Shown here: one piece after another, positions 49,491-59,627 of the stretch
Position numbering within the stretch: position 1 is the first letter of the stretch
How the letters are laid out: each line of letters opens with the position of its first letter
NCBI RefSeq assembly: GCF_021474425.1
Contig: NZ_JAKEIP010000003.1
Span: 60,493-124,492, forward strand
Direction of reading: 5' to 3'
DNA: 64,000 nt
DNA from: Streptomyces muensis
GTDB taxonomy: Bacteria; Actinomycetota; Actinomycetes; Streptomycetales; Streptomycetaceae
Notes under the pieces: generated by a model
Told to the model about the DNA's origin: nothing
Database searches by the model: none
The model's input: only the letters and a program-made list of their open reading frames with translations
Made by a program: the position numbers and the translations under genes

Positions 49491-51097
49491 CCACCCGTAT
49501 CGGCATCGACTTCGGCACCGCCAACACCGTCGTGGCGGGCTGGGACCACGAGGCGGGCCGCGGCGTCCCCGTTCCGCTGCCGGGCATCGACGTACTGCGC
49601 GAGGCGGGCCCCGGCCCCACCCAGCGCGTGGTGCCCTCCCTCATCGCCTACGCCCAGGACGGCACCACGCGCCGCCTCGGCGCCCAGGTCGGCCCCGAGA
49701 TGCACGAGGACCGCGCCTTCACCGTCTTCGCGTCCACGAAGAGCAACGTCTGCGGACACGCCTACGACGCCGCCCGCCCCGTCGGCGACCGCAAGATCAC
49801 GGGTCGGGAGGCGGCCACCCGGTTCCTCGGCGACGTCATGGCGCTGGCCGTGCTCACCATCGAGGACGACGACCTGGAGATCGTCGCCACCGCGCCCGTG
49901 GAGTCCTTCGACGGCTACCGCGACTGGCTCGTGCGGGAAGTCCGCGAAGGACTGCCCACCGCCCGCCTGCGCGTCGTCGACGAGGCCACCGCGGCCGCCG
50001 TCGGCTACAGCGCCCGGCTGAATCCCGGCGATGCCTTCGCCGTGATCGACTTCGGGGCGGGCACTCTGGACGTCTCCGTCGTCCGCGTGCAGGAACCGGA
50101 CGCTGCCGGGTCCGGCGCCGGGGTGCGCACGATCGCCAAGCGGGGCCTGGACCTGGGCGGCAACACCATCGACGCGCTCCTCGCCGAACACGCCATCGGC
50201 CACATCGGCCTGCCGCACGGCGACCAGATCGGCCGCAACCAGGTCTTCCGCCGCCTCCTGGCCTCCGCCGAACAGGCCAAGAGAGAACTGGCCACCGCCG
50301 AACGCGCGCTCATCCGCGCCGCTGACGCCCGGACCGACCGTACCCACCAGGTCACCGTCACCCGCGGCGAGTTCGACGCGCTGCTGCACGACAAGGGCGT
50401 ACTGCGCCGGATCAACCAGGCCCTGCGCTCCTGTCTGGACCTGGCCGGCACCCGCGGCTTCGGCACCGAGGACATCCGGGGCGTCTTCCTCGTCGGCGGC
50501 AGCTGCCTGATTCCCGCCGTGCAGGCCCTGGTGCATCTGTACTTCGATCCCGACGTGGTGCACCTGGACCGGCCGCTGGAAGCGGTCGCGGCGGGCGCGG
50601 CCGGAATCGCCGGAGGCAGCGAGCTGTTCGACCACATCCAGCACGACTACGCCATCCGGCACGTCGACCACGACACCGGCGCCTACGAGTTCGAGACCCT
50701 GGTGGAGGCCGGGACCCCCTACCCCACCGAGGAACCGGTCCGGACGCTCACCGTCAGGGCGGTGCACGAAATGCAGCGCAGGCTCGGACTTGCCGTCTAC
50801 GAACTCGCGCACGCCACCTACCGGGACGCCGGCGCCGAACTGGAGATCGCCTTCGACGCCGGCGGCGGCGCCCGCACCGTGGCCGTCACTCCGCAACAGC
50901 GCCAGCAGCGGTCCATGCTCTGGCTCAACGAGGACAGTCCCACCTTCCTGGTCGCCGACCCTCCCGCCACGGCCGGAGAGGACCGCTTCCGCCTCGAATT
51001 CCGCATCGACGCCCACAAACGCCTCACCGTCAGCGCCTACGACCTGCGCCGCCACACGCTGGTACTGGACCGGCAGCCGGTCGTCCGCCTGGCGTGA
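49487..51097 (+). CDS. Hsp70-like ATPase of the AAA/propeller operon
   Basis: A 536-residue protein with the Hsp70/actin fold: phosphate-1 loop IGIDFGTANTVV (5-16), the linker-side VVDEATAAAVGY (about 163-174), phosphate-2 VIDFGAGTLDVSV (186-198), and adenosine motif FLVGGSCLIP. The C-terminal 160 residues are strand-rich, with LTVSAYDLRR near the end, like a reduced substrate-binding domain; the long lid is absent, so it is shorter than DnaK. It overlaps the last propeller gene in ATGA. It could deliver or fold operon partners or client proteins. It is clearly distinct from housekeeping DnaK. Confidence 0.85.
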   Translation: MTTRIGIDFGTANTVVAGWDHEAGRGVPVPLPGIDVLREAGPGPTQRVVPSLIAYAQDGTTRRLGAQVGPEMHEDRAFTVFASTKSNVCGHAYDAARPVGDRKITGREAATRFLGDVMALAVLTIEDDDLEIVATAPVESFDGYRDWLVREVREGLPTARLRVVDEATAAAVGYSARLNPGDAFAVIDFGAGTLDVSVVRVQEPDAAGSGAGVRTIAKRGLDLGGNTIDALLAEHAIGHIGLPHGDQIGRNQVFRRLLASAEQAKRELATAERALIRAADARTDRTHQVTVTRGEFDALLHDKGVLRRINQALRSCLDLAGTRGFGTEDIRGVFLVGGSCLIPAVQALVHLYFDPDVVHLDRPLEAVAAGAAGIAGGSELFDHIQHDYAIRHVDHDTGAYEFETLVEAGTPYPTEEPVRTLTVRAVHEMQRRLGLAVYELAHATYRDAGAELEIAFDAGGGARTVAVTPQQRQQRSMLWLNEDSPTFLVADPPATAGEDRFRLEFRIDAHKRLTVSAYDLRRHTLVLDRQPVVRLA

Positions 51098-51140
51098 CCA
51101 CACGGCGCCGCCACTCCCGTCACGACATCCGAGGAGTCCC

Positions 51141-51548
51141 GTGTCCCACTTCACCCGCGTCCGTACCGCACTGCGCGACCCCGAGCTTCTCGTCCAGGCC
51201 CTTGCCGCCCTCGGCTTCACCACCGTCGAGACCCACGACACCCCGCAGACCCTCTACGGCTACCAGGGCGACGCCCGTCCGGAGCGCGCCGAAGTCGTCA
51301 TCCGCCGCGCGCACATCGGCGGCGCCAGCAACGACATCGGCTTCCGCCGACGCGACGACGGCACCTTCGAGGCGATCATCAGCGAGTACGACAGGTCCCG
51401 CTACGACCAGCCATGGCTGACCCGCCTCGCCCGCGCCTACGGCCACACCGCCGCCCTGCGCTACGCCGAGGACAACGGCTACGAGGTGGAATCCGACGTA
51501 CTCGAGGAGAACGGCCGACGCCGCCTCGTCCTGCGCCGCTACACCTGA
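51141..51548 (+). CDS. DUF1257 / Ycf35-like protein, last gene of the operon
   Basis: A 135-residue protein with the DUF1257 opening MSHFTRVRTALRDPELLVQALAALGF, the middle VVIRRAHIGGASNDIGFRRRDDGTFEAI, and the C-terminal RYAEDNGYEVESDVLEENGRRRLVLRR. In cyanobacteria and plastids this family (Ycf35) co-occurs with Ycf46 ATPases, as here. GTG 51141 follows GAGGAG. It is 43 bases after the Hsp70-like gene and is followed by a terminator hairpin. Confidence 0.85.
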   Translation: MSHFTRVRTALRDPELLVQALAALGFTTVETHDTPQTLYGYQGDARPERAEVVIRRAHIGGASNDIGFRRRDDGTFEAIISEYDRSRYDQPWLTRLARAYGHTAALRYAEDNGYEVESDVLEENGRRRLVLRRYT

Positions 51549-51569
51549 AACAGACGGTGATCCAACCGA

Positions 51570-51589
51570 GCAGGCCCGTCCCGGCCTGC
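51570..51589. terminator. Bidirectional terminator hairpin
   Basis: GCAGGCC (51570-51576) pairs with GGCCTGC (51583-51589) over a 6-base loop, between the convergent DUF1257 gene and the first kinase gene. It likely ends both the AAA/propeller operon and the kinase transcript. Confidence 0.75.
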
Positions 51590-51604
51590 CGTGCAGCGTG
51601 TGCG

Positions 51605-53284
51605 TCAGTCCTCCGCGGGCATCACACGGGTCACCTTCCCGTCGGTGTCCGCCTCCAGATAGCCCGCCCGCCCGTGGGAGTCGGTCAGGTAGAAGGCCAT
51701 TCCGGCCGGGGTGTCGAAGATGTCGTCGGGCTGTCGCACCATCATGTAGCGCAGTTCCGGGTCTTTGACGTTGAGCTTCTTCTCCGCCTCCTCGAAGAGC
51801 GCGGGAACCCGGTCCCAGTTGAAGTGGTCAAGGCTGACGGGCTGGTCTCCCCCCATCAGGGTGCCGTTGATGATGCCCTTCTTCACGCCTTCGCCGGGGC
51901 GGTAGGTGTAGGAGTCGTACGCCGAGTCGCTGCCGTCGACCATCAGCCGGGCCGACACGTAGTCCGGGTAGACGGTGAAGTCGCCGAACATGTCCCGGCC
52001 GGTGTCCTCCGTGAGTGCCTTGACGGCTGTGCGGATGCCGTCCGGGGTGAGCAGGGAACCGCTCGCCGGCTCCTTCGACTTCTGGGCGGCCGGGGCGGCG
52101 CCGGTCGGTGAGAGCGTCGGCTTCGGACCCAACGTGGTGTCGGGAGCCGACGTGGTGGAGGACGAGGGGCCGCCCGCGTCCTTGTCGCCGGTGCCGCCTC
52201 CGAAGGGCACCAGCCACCACAGCAGGACAAGGGCGCCCGCGAGCGAGGTGCCCGAGAGGCTCAGTGCGGCGGCCCGGCCGGGTATGCGTCGGCGTTCCGC
52301 CCGAGCGGGTGCGGTCACCGGCTGGGCGGGGTGCTGCCCGGGCCTTGAAGGGACCGGTGCCGACCCTGACGCGGTGAGGGCGGACGGTGGGTGCAGCGGA
52401 TAGGAGGTGGGCTCCTCCCGCACCGCCGGTCCGGCCGTCCCTGACTCGACTTCCGCCAGCCTCGTGTCCAGCACGGCGGCGGACGGCCGCGCCGACGCGT
52501 CCCTCACGAGCACGCTCATCAGGACATCGCCCAGGGGGCCGGCCTGCACCGGTGGCGGCACGTCGTCGTGGAGGACCGCGGCGAGGGTGGCCAGGGTGGT
52601 GCCGCGGCGCAGCGGGTGGTGGCCCTCCACGGCGGCGTACAGCATCATCGCCAGCGACCACAGGTCGGAGGCGGATCCGCCCTCGTGCCCCGAGACGCGT
52701 TCCGGCGCCATGAAGTCGGCCGTGCCGATGATGGAGCCGGTGGCGGTGAGGCTGGTCGCCTCGCGGATCGCGGCGATGCCGAAGTCGGTGAGGACGGGAC
52801 GTCCGTCGGGCCGCAGCAGCACGTTGGCGGGTTTCACGTCCCGGTGCTGGATGCCGGCGTCGTGCGCGGCGGTCAGGGCGGCCAGCACGCCCCGCCCCAG
52901 CCCGGCCGCCTCGTGCGGCGGCATCGGGCCCCGGGCCAGCCGGTCGGCGAGGGAGCCGCCGGTGACCAGTTCCATCACGATCCAGGGGTAGGTGCCCTCG
53001 CCGCCGTCCACGATGTGGTGGACGGTCACGACGTTCGGGTGGTCGATCCGGGCCAGGGCCCTGGCCTCGCGCAGCACCCTCTCGCGCAGCATCCGCGCGC
53101 CGTCCGGATCGTATTCGGCGAGGTCCCGGTCGGGCGGGCGGACCTCCTTGACCGCCACCAGCCTGTGCAGCGCCAGGTCCCTGGCCCGCCAGACCGTGCC
53201 CATCCCCCCGCCGCCGAGGCGGGCCTCCAACTCGAAGCGCCCGTCGACGACTCGTCGTCCGGCGCCTCTGTCTGCCTCACTCAT
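51605..53284 (-). CDS. Membrane Ser/Thr protein kinase
   Basis: A 559-residue protein. The Hanks-type kinase domain (about 16-280) has GGGGMGTVW, VAVKEV with K46, HRDVKPANVLL with D149, DFG 167-169 and APE. A Pro-rich linker, a membrane helix (about 338-361) and an extracellular domain of about 200 residues follow. The external part (FTVYPDYVSARLMVDG, RVPALFEEAEKKLNV) resembles the lipoprotein-like outer domains of streptomycete kinases and lacks PASTA repeats. ATG 53284 follows the stop of the other kinase gene after 10 bases, so the two form one operon that converges on the propeller operon. Confidence 0.88.
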   Translation of the reverse strand: MSEADRGAGRRVVDGRFELEARLGGGGMGTVWRARDLALHRLVAVKEVRPPDRDLAEYDPDGARMLRERVLREARALARIDHPNVVTVHHIVDGGEGTYPWIVMELVTGGSLADRLARGPMPPHEAAGLGRGVLAALTAAHDAGIQHRDVKPANVLLRPDGRPVLTDFGIAAIREATSLTATGSIIGTADFMAPERVSGHEGGSASDLWSLAMMLYAAVEGHHPLRRGTTLATLAAVLHDDVPPPVQAGPLGDVLMSVLVRDASARPSAAVLDTRLAEVESGTAGPAVREEPTSYPLHPPSALTASGSAPVPSRPGQHPAQPVTAPARAERRRIPGRAAALSLSGTSLAGALVLLWWLVPFGGGTGDKDAGGPSSSTTSAPDTTLGPKPTLSPTGAAPAAQKSKEPASGSLLTPDGIRTAVKALTEDTGRDMFGDFTVYPDYVSARLMVDGSDSAYDSYTYRPGEGVKKGIINGTLMGGDQPVSLDHFNWDRVPALFEEAEKKLNVKDPELRYMMVRQPDDIFDTPAGMAFYLTDSHGRAGYLEADTDGKVTRVMPAED

Positions 53285-53294
53285 GGGCGGGAGC

Positions 53295-55658
53295 CTAATC
53301 GCCGCCGCCGTCGCCCTTCGCCTGTGGTGAGCCGTCGGCCGACGTGACCGTGACGGCGGTGGTACGGCCGTCGGGAGTGATCCGGAGGACCGGGATCGCC
53401 TTGTCCGCGGGGGCGCCGTCGTTTCCGAGGGCGATCCAGCCGCTCGCGCCCGGCAGTGGCCCCAGGTTCCGCAGGCGGGACAGGGTGCGGTAGACGTCGG
53501 TGACGGTGGGGTTCGGGACGGCGGGGGTGGCGCGTACCGCCTGCGCGGCGGTGAGCAGCGCGTCGTGCATCATGATCGCCCGGCCGTCCTCCAGGTCGCC
53601 GTGCGGGAAGGTGTCGTCGAACGTGCCGTCCCGGAAGGGCGCGACGAGGTCGGGGTCGAAGGCCTCCGGTGTCACCTGCCACGCTCCGGGGTGGGCGAGG
53701 CCGGTGTAGAGCAGGTCGATCCCGCCCTTGCCGAGGGCGCGGGCCAGTTCGCGGGCGTCGAAGCCGTTCGTGTGCCGGACCATCATGGTGTCGTCGCCGG
53801 ACATCACCGTGATCCGGTGGCCGCGGCAGTCGCGTGCGGCGAGGGCGGTCAGGAGGTGCGGCAGCGTGGTGCCCCGGCCCGCGAAGTAGACGACGTCCGG
53901 CTTCACCCGGCACACGTCCGCGAGTTCGGCGCGGAAGTCGATCGGGCCGGGCCGTGAGGAGTCGAACAGGGTGGGTTCGCCGTGGACGAGGCGACGAGCG
54001 GGCATGCGGTCGCGGAACTGCTGGGCGAGGGTGCTGGTGTACTGGTCCCCGGGGGCGATGTCCTGCACGAAGAGGATCCGGGCGCGGGCCTGCGCGCCGG
54101 TCGACAGATGGCGTACGGCGGCCGCCGCCTGGTCGGCGTTGGCGGGTGCGACCCGGGCCAGGCCGGGAACGGCGGCCCAGGAGTCGGCGGTCAGGACGGA
54201 ACCGAACGCGGGCAGGCCGCCGGCCGTCAGCTCCTCGACCATGTCCTGGCTGGCGGCGGTGGAGCCGCCGAGGCCGAGCGCCGCCACCACCCGCTGGGCG
54301 CGCCGGGCGCCGAGCACCTGTCCGACGGTGTGGTTGCGCTGGTCGGCGGTGCCCCCGGTCTGGCCGAACAGCAGCCGGACCGCGGCGCCGCCGTCCGGGC
54401 CGGCCGCCTTCCGGTTGATCCTGAGCTGGGCGAAGTGGGCGCCTTCCAGATCGCGCCGCACCGCCTCCATCCCGGCCCTGCCGTCGAACTCCTCGGTGAT
54501 GGGCGTTAGATACACCATCGCCACCTGGGGGCGCCCGCCCGGTGTGGCCGCGGCCGCCTGGACCCGGCGGTTCTCGGCGGCGATCCGCTCCAGCACCGGT
54601 GCGACGAGCCGGCTCGAGGAACGGCGCAGCAGCGCGGGCGACGCGGCGGGGGCGAGTAGTCCGACACATCTGCGCATGCGGCCGTCGCCGATGGCGGTCA
54701 GTCCGTCGGCGCAGGGCAGGACCGTCGAGGACACCGACGGTGGCAGTTCGGCCGGCAGCAGCAGGGAGGCGAGTACGGCGAGCGCGGCGAGGGCGGTCCG
54801 GCCGGTCCGCCGGGGTCGTACCGGTGTGGTCGCCGCGTCGGCCTCGACGATGCCCTGACCCGCGCGGGACGCCAGGCGCAGCACCTCCTCCAGGTCGGGT
54901 CGCCGGGCCGGGTCCTTGGCCAGACAGCGGGACACCAGTGCGCGCAGCACGTCCGGGAGGCCGGTGAGGTCCGGCTCCGTGTGCACGACCGCGAAGGCGA
55001 CCGCGATCGGCTCCAGGCCCGCCGCCCCGGGGTCCTCGAAGGGGCTGCGGCCCAGCGCGGCGTAGGCCAGGACGCCGCCGAGCGCGAACACGTCGGTCGC
55101 CGGGGAGACGGCCCGGGTCGCGGTCAGCTGTTCGGGCGCCATGAAGGCCGGGGTGCCCACCATGGCGCCGCTGCGGGTCAGGGCCCGGCTCTGGGTGACG
55201 GAACGCGCGATGCCGAAGTCGATGACGCGTACGCCGTCGTCGGCGAGGAGGACGTTGGCGGGTTTCAGGTCCCGGTGCACGAGGCCCTGCCGGTGGATGT
55301 CCCGCAGCGCCTCCGCCAACTGCCCTGCCAGCCTTACGACTTCGGCCGGTGGCAGCGGGCCGCCGGAGCGCACTCGGGCGTCCAGTGCGTCGCCGACGAC
55401 GTACTGCGTGGCCAGCCAGGGCGGGTCGCCATCCGGGTCGGCGTCCACGACGGGCGCGGTGAACGCCCCGCTCACCTTGCGGGCCGCGGCCACTTCACGC
55501 CGGAACCGGGCCCGGAAGTGCGGCTCGTCGGCGTACTCGGGCCTGATCACCTTCAGCGCCACCCGCCGCCCGCCCGCGCTGCGCGCCAGATACACGACCC
55601 CCATACCGCCGGCGCCGAGGCGCCGTTCCACGGTGAACTCCCCGATCCGCCGCACCAC
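53295..55658 (-). CDS. Ser/Thr protein kinase fused to an extracellular solute-binding sensor
   Basis: A 787-residue protein. Kinase domain 7-265: GAGGMGVVY, K36 in VALKVI, HRDLKPANVLL with D130, DFG 147-149, APE. One membrane helix (about 288-304) follows, then an external region (about 315-787) that looks like a type I branched-chain amino acid binding protein: PQVAMVYLTPITEE, VVAALGLGGSTAASQD, ARILFVQDIAPGDQYTS and KPDVVYFAGRGTTLP. Ligand binding outside could switch the kinase inside. No matching ABC transporter is nearby. The start is GTG 55658 (a second GTG follows). It is first in the kinase operon. Confidence 0.88.
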   Translation of the reverse strand: MVRRIGEFTVERRLGAGGMGVVYLARSAGGRRVALKVIRPEYADEPHFRARFRREVAAARKVSGAFTAPVVDADPDGDPPWLATQYVVGDALDARVRSGGPLPPAEVVRLAGQLAEALRDIHRQGLVHRDLKPANVLLADDGVRVIDFGIARSVTQSRALTRSGAMVGTPAFMAPEQLTATRAVSPATDVFALGGVLAYAALGRSPFEDPGAAGLEPIAVAFAVVHTEPDLTGLPDVLRALVSRCLAKDPARRPDLEEVLRLASRAGQGIVEADAATTPVRPRRTGRTALAALAVLASLLLPAELPPSVSSTVLPCADGLTAIGDGRMRRCVGLLAPAASPALLRRSSSRLVAPVLERIAAENRRVQAAAATPGGRPQVAMVYLTPITEEFDGRAGMEAVRRDLEGAHFAQLRINRKAAGPDGGAAVRLLFGQTGGTADQRNHTVGQVLGARRAQRVVAALGLGGSTAASQDMVEELTAGGLPAFGSVLTADSWAAVPGLARVAPANADQAAAAVRHLSTGAQARARILFVQDIAPGDQYTSTLAQQFRDRMPARRLVHGEPTLFDSSRPGPIDFRAELADVCRVKPDVVYFAGRGTTLPHLLTALAARDCRGHRITVMSGDDTMMVRHTNGFDARELARALGKGGIDLLYTGLAHPGAWQVTPEAFDPDLVAPFRDGTFDDTFPHGDLEDGRAIMMHDALLTAAQAVRATPAVPNPTVTDVYRTLSRLRNLGPLPGASGWIALGNDGAPADKAIPVLRITPDGRTTAVTVTSADGSPQAKGDGGGD

Positions 55659-55775
55659 GCCAACGTACCGACGCCGACGCGGCCGCGGATCGCGCTCTCT
55701 CGATGTACGTCCGTGCTCGTCATGCTTTCAGGTGAAGTGGCAGGGATTCACGGGCGTGCCGTCCCGCGGGGCGTG

Positions 55776-55803
55776 CCGTCCGCCGGGTCTTCCCGGCGGA
55801 CGG
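55776..55803 (-). terminator. Terminator hairpin after pntB
   Basis: CCGTCCGCCGGG (55776-55787) pairs perfectly with CCCGGCGGACGG (55792-55803) over a 4-base loop, 27 bases beyond the pntB stop. A second palindrome, CCGTCGGCCGACGG (55817-55830), touches the stop itself. Together they should stop transcription before the kinase genes. Confidence 0.85.
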
Positions 55804-55830
55804 CGGGAACAGCGGGCCGTCGGCCGACGG

Positions 55831-57285
55831 TCAGCGGTTCGTGCCGACCATGGCCGGGACCGGCGCCGCGGTGGCGTCGAGGCTGCGCAGGATGTCCTCG
55901 ACGCGTTGCTTGGCGTCACCGAAGAGCATCTGGCTGTTCTCGCGGAAGAACAGCGGGTTCTGCACGCCCGCGTACCCGGTCGCCATGGAGCGTTTGAAGA
56001 CGACGACCTGGGCGGCCTGCCACACGTGCAGGACCGGCATTCCGGCGATGGGACTGGCCGGGTCCTCGGCGGCGGACGGGTTGACGGTGTCGTTGGCGCC
56101 GATGACCAGGACGACGGAGGTGGCGGCGAAGTCGTCGTTGATCTCGTCCATCTCCAGCACGATGTCGTACGGCACGTTGGCCTCGGCGAGCAGCACGTTC
56201 ATGTGCCCGGGCAGCCGGCCGGCGACGGGGTGGATGCCGAAGCGCACGTCGACCCCGCGCTCGCGCAGCTTGCGCGCCAACTCCGCGACCGGGTACTGGG
56301 CCTGGGCGACGGCCATCCCGTATCCCGGGGTGATGATCACCGAGGAGGCGTCCTGGAGGAGTTCGGCGGTCTCCTCCGCGCTGATCTCCCGGTGCTCCCC
56401 CTGGTCGGCGCCGTCGCTCGCCACCGCGGTCTCGCCGCCGAAGCCGCCCGCGATCACCGAGAGGAAGGAGCGGTTCATCGCCTTGCACATGATGTACGAC
56501 AGGTAGGCGCCGGAGGAGCCGACGAGTGCGCCGGTGACGATGAGCAGGTTGTTGGCGAGGAGGAAGCCGGAGGCGGCGGCGGCCCAGCCGGAGTAGCTGT
56601 TGAGCATCGAGACGACCACCGGCATGTCGCCGCCTCCGATGGAGGCGACCAGGTGGGCGCCGAGGGCGAGTGCCACCACGGTGACCGCGATGAGCAGGCC
56701 CATGTGGGGGCGCGCGACGAACGCCGCGGTGAGGACGGCGAACGCGGCGAGCGCCCCCAGGTTGAGGACGTGTCGGCCGGGGAGCATGAGCGGCCGGGAC
56801 TTGATGCGGGCCGACAGCTTCAGATAGGCGACGACGGAACCGGTGAAGGTGACGGCGCCGATGAACACGCCGATGAACACCTCGGCGTGGTGGATGCGCA
56901 GCAGCGAGCCGGTGATCTCCTGCCCGGTGTGGCCTCCGGCGTCGACGTCGAGGTAGCCGTTCCAGCCGACGAACGCGGCGGCGAGGCCGACGAGGCTGTG
57001 CATGATGGCGATCAGTTCCGGCATGCCGGTCATCTCGACGACCCGGGCACGCCACAGTCCGATGCCCGCGCCGACGGCCGTGGCGACGGCGATCAGCACG
57101 AGCCCGGTGACGGTGATGGACCGCGAGGCGAGGCCGACGGTGGCGGCCAGGGCGATGACCATGCCGGCGATGCCCCACACGACCCCCGATCGGGAGGTCC
57201 GGTGCTGGGAGAGTCCGGCGAGGCTGAGGATGAACAGCAGTGCGGCGACGACGTATGCGGCCTCTGCGGCCGTGGCGGTGGTCAT
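55831..57285 (-). CDS. pntB: NAD(P) transhydrogenase beta subunit
   Basis: A 484-residue membrane protein. About eight or nine helices occupy residues 5-275 ([42 protein letters not shown]), then a soluble NADP(H)-binding domain holds [46 protein letters not shown] and [12 protein letters not shown]. It couples hydride transfer from NADH to NADP+ with proton entry. ATG 57285 lies 6 bases after pntA. The hairpin at 55776 ends the unit. Confidence 0.95.
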   Translation of the reverse strand: MTTATAAEAAYVVAALLFILSLAGLSQHRTSRSGVVWGIAGMVIALAATVGLASRSITVTGLVLIAVATAVGAGIGLWRARVVEMTGMPELIAIMHSLVGLAAAFVGWNGYLDVDAGGHTGQEITGSLLRIHHAEVFIGVFIGAVTFTGSVVAYLKLSARIKSRPLMLPGRHVLNLGALAAFAVLTAAFVARPHMGLLIAVTVVALALGAHLVASIGGGDMPVVVSMLNSYSGWAAAASGFLLANNLLIVTGALVGSSGAYLSYIMCKAMNRSFLSVIAGGFGGETAVASDGADQGEHREISAEETAELLQDASSVIITPGYGMAVAQAQYPVAELARKLRERGVDVRFGIHPVAGRLPGHMNVLLAEANVPYDIVLEMDEINDDFAATSVVLVIGANDTVNPSAAEDPASPIAGMPVLHVWQAAQVVVFKRSMATGYAGVQNPLFFRENSQMLFGDAKQRVEDILRSLDATAAPVPAMVGTNR

Positions 57286-57291
57286 CCGTGA

Positions 57292-58875
57292 TCAGCCCTT
57301 CGAGAACATGCCGAGCATGCGGCGGGTGACGGCGAATCCGCCGAAGACGTTGATGCTCGCCAGCAGGATCGCGGCGAACGACAGCACGGTCACCACGGTG
57401 TTGCCGTGCCCGATCTGGAGCAGCGCGCCGACCACGACGATCCCGGAGATCGCGTTGGTGACCGACATCAGCGGGGTGTGCAGCGCGTGGTGCACATGGC
57501 CGATGACGTAGAAGCCGATGACGATCGCCAGGACGAAGACCGTGAAGTGGGCGATCAGTTGGGGTGGCGAGAAGGCGGTCACCAGGAAGAGCGCGAGGGC
57601 TCCGGCGCCGACGAGGGCGTATCCGGACCGCCTTGAGCGGGCGGGCTTCGTCTCGGTGTCCGGGGCCGCGGCCTGCTCCGGGCCGCCCTGTGCGGGGGTC
57701 TGAGCGGGCGCGGCGGAGACCTGTACGGGTGGCGGCGGCCAGGTCTTCTCGCCGTCGCGGACCACGGTCATCGAACGCTGCACCACGTCCTCGAAGTCGA
57801 GGACCAGTCGGCCGTCCTTGCCGGGGGTGAGCAGCTTCATCAGGTTGACGAGGTTGGTGCCGTACAGCTGGGACGCCTGGGCGGGGAGCCGGCCGGGCAG
57901 GTCGGTGTAGCCGATGATCGTCACGTCGTTGTCGGTGACTACGGCCTTTCCGGCGACCGTTCCCTCGACGTTGCCACCTTGGGCGGCGGCCATGTCGACG
58001 ATCACGCTGCCGGGTTTCATGCGCGCGACGTCCTCGGCGGTGATGAGCCGGGGTGCCGGTCTGCCCGGGATGAGCGCGGTGGTGACGATGATGTCGACGT
58101 CGACGGCCTGCTCGGCGTACAGCCGGGCGGCGAGCCGGTTGTAGTCGTCCGAGGTGGCCTTGGCGTATCCGTCGCTGCTGACCTCGAGTTCGGCGTGTTC
58201 GGGCCGTACTTCGAGGAACTCCCCGCCCAGCGACCGCACCTGCTCGGCGACCTCGGGCCGGGGGTCGGTGGCGCGGACCACGGCGCCGAGGCTGTGGGCC
58301 GCGCCGATCGCCGCGAGTCCGGCCACCCCGGCGCCGGCCACGAGCACCTTGGCGGGCGGCACCTTGCCGGCGGCGGTGACCTGGCCGGTGAAGAACCGGC
58401 CGAAGGCGTGGGCGGCCTCGACGACGGCCCGGTATCCGGCGATGTTCGCCATGGAGCTGAGGACGTCCAGGGACTGGGCGCGCGAGATGCGCGGTACGGC
58501 GTCCATGGCGAGGACGGTGATCGTCCGCAGGGCCAGCTCCTCGACCAGTTCGGGGTTGTGAGCGGGGCCGATGAGCGCGATCAGTGTCGTGCCGTCGCGC
58601 AGCCGTCCGATCTCCTCGCTCGACGGGCCGTTGACCTTGAGCACGATGTCGGCCGGCCAGGGGTCGCCGAGCCGGGCGCCCGCCTGTTCGTAGGCCGCGT
58701 CGGAGAAGCGGGACAGCTCCCCCGCCCCCGGTTCCACGACCACGTGGTAGCCCAGCGCGACCAGCCGGGCCACGGTGGCCGGGGTCGCCGCCACCCTGGT
58801 CTCGCCCGCGGTGGACTCGGCGGGTATGCCGATCCGCTGGGCCTGCTGTTCCGGTTCCTGTTCCGATGGGGCCAT
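57292..58875 (-). CDS. pntA: NAD(P) transhydrogenase alpha subunit (fused form)
   Basis: A 527-residue protein. The NAD(H)-binding part (about 10-385) has [44 protein letters not shown] and [13 protein letters not shown], and the C-terminal four helices (about 425-525) include the [18 protein letters not shown] motif. It is the undivided alpha form, not the split PntAA/PntAB. ATG 58875 follows GGAGAGG. It lies 143 bases after soxG on the same strand, with no strong terminator between, so read-through from the sox operon is possible. Confidence 0.95.
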   Translation of the reverse strand: MAPSEQEPEQQAQRIGIPAESTAGETRVAATPATVARLVALGYHVVVEPGAGELSRFSDAAYEQAGARLGDPWPADIVLKVNGPSSEEIGRLRDGTTLIALIGPAHNPELVEELALRTITVLAMDAVPRISRAQSLDVLSSMANIAGYRAVVEAAHAFGRFFTGQVTAAGKVPPAKVLVAGAGVAGLAAIGAAHSLGAVVRATDPRPEVAEQVRSLGGEFLEVRPEHAELEVSSDGYAKATSDDYNRLAARLYAEQAVDVDIIVTTALIPGRPAPRLITAEDVARMKPGSVIVDMAAAQGGNVEGTVAGKAVVTDNDVTIIGYTDLPGRLPAQASQLYGTNLVNLMKLLTPGKDGRLVLDFEDVVQRSMTVVRDGEKTWPPPPVQVSAAPAQTPAQGGPEQAAAPDTETKPARSRRSGYALVGAGALALFLVTAFSPPQLIAHFTVFVLAIVIGFYVIGHVHHALHTPLMSVTNAISGIVVVGALLQIGHGNTVVTVLSFAAILLASINVFGGFAVTRRMLGMFSKG

Positions 58876-59018
58876 CGTCTTCCTCTCCGATCGGGTTCGC
58901 CTCCGCCGAAGGTCTGCCCCCTCGCGCCGGTCGGGAAGCCGGGATGGCGGGCCCCTGCGCTACCGGAGGACCACCGTGCGGCCGCGTCCACCGCCGCCGG
59001 TGTTCGCCGGCGTGCACA

Positions 59019-59627
59019 TCAGGGCACCTCCGGGCCGTGGTACTCGCTCATCGCGTCGATGAGCCAGCGCGCCAGGTGGTCGGCGAACGAGGAGCGCGGG
59101 AACAGTCGGTACGTCGGTGTGTCGTCGGCCTGCCAGAGGAGTACGGCGACGGGGCCCACCGTGGTCGACACCGCCCGTCCGGAGCCGAACGCCCGGGGAT
59201 GCAGGTCCAGTGGGCAGCCCTTCTCCAGGACCTGCCGGGCGGCCGGGCCGCTCAGCTCCAGCGTGGTGCGGTTCGCGGAGACGTCCACGACCGAGCCCGG
59301 GTCGCCGCCGAGGGCGTCCCGCAGCTCGGCGGTCACCTCGGACGCCTCGGCCCGGGACAGCACCAGCCACTCGTCCGGGCCCAGCCAGACGGCGGTGTGG
59401 GGGCCGGCCGCGCCGGTGTCTCCGCACTGGCGCGGGAGCGGTGCGCCCAGGGCCTTCCCGATGCGGTCGGCCGTCTCCGACGCGGGGTCGACGCGCACGT
59501 TCACCATGGTGAGGAACGGCCGCTCGGTGAGCGTGACGCCGCGGGCGCCGGTGACCGCGGCGGCTCGCATCCGTTCTTCCAGGTGCGCCAACGGGCTCAC
59601 TCGTCCGTCGATCGTCGGCTCAGCCAT
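59019..59627 (-). CDS. soxG: Sarcosine oxidase gamma subunit
   Basis: A 202-residue protein of the SoxG family: [10 protein letters not shown] at the start, the [16 protein letters not shown] block, [14 protein letters not shown], and [30 protein letters not shown]. It is the small structural subunit of the four-subunit enzyme. ATG 59627 overlaps the end of soxA by 8 bases. Confidence 0.93.
   Translation of the reverse strand: MAEPTIDGRVSPLAHLEERMRAAAVTGARGVTLTERPFLTMVNVRVDPASETADRIGKALGAPLPRQCGDTGAAGPHTAVWLGPDEWLVLSRAEASEVTAELRDALGGDPGSVVDVSANRTTLELSGPAARQVLEKGCPLDLHPRAFGSGRAVSTTVGPVAVLLWQADDTPTYRLFPRSSFADHLARWLIDAMSEYHGPEVP

Noticed and set aside
38747..55658. Expected vWA or MoxR gene to complete a classical ternary system
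   Set aside because: I looked for a MIDAS-type DxSxS motif and for a second AAA gene and saw neither, so the classical system is not claimed.
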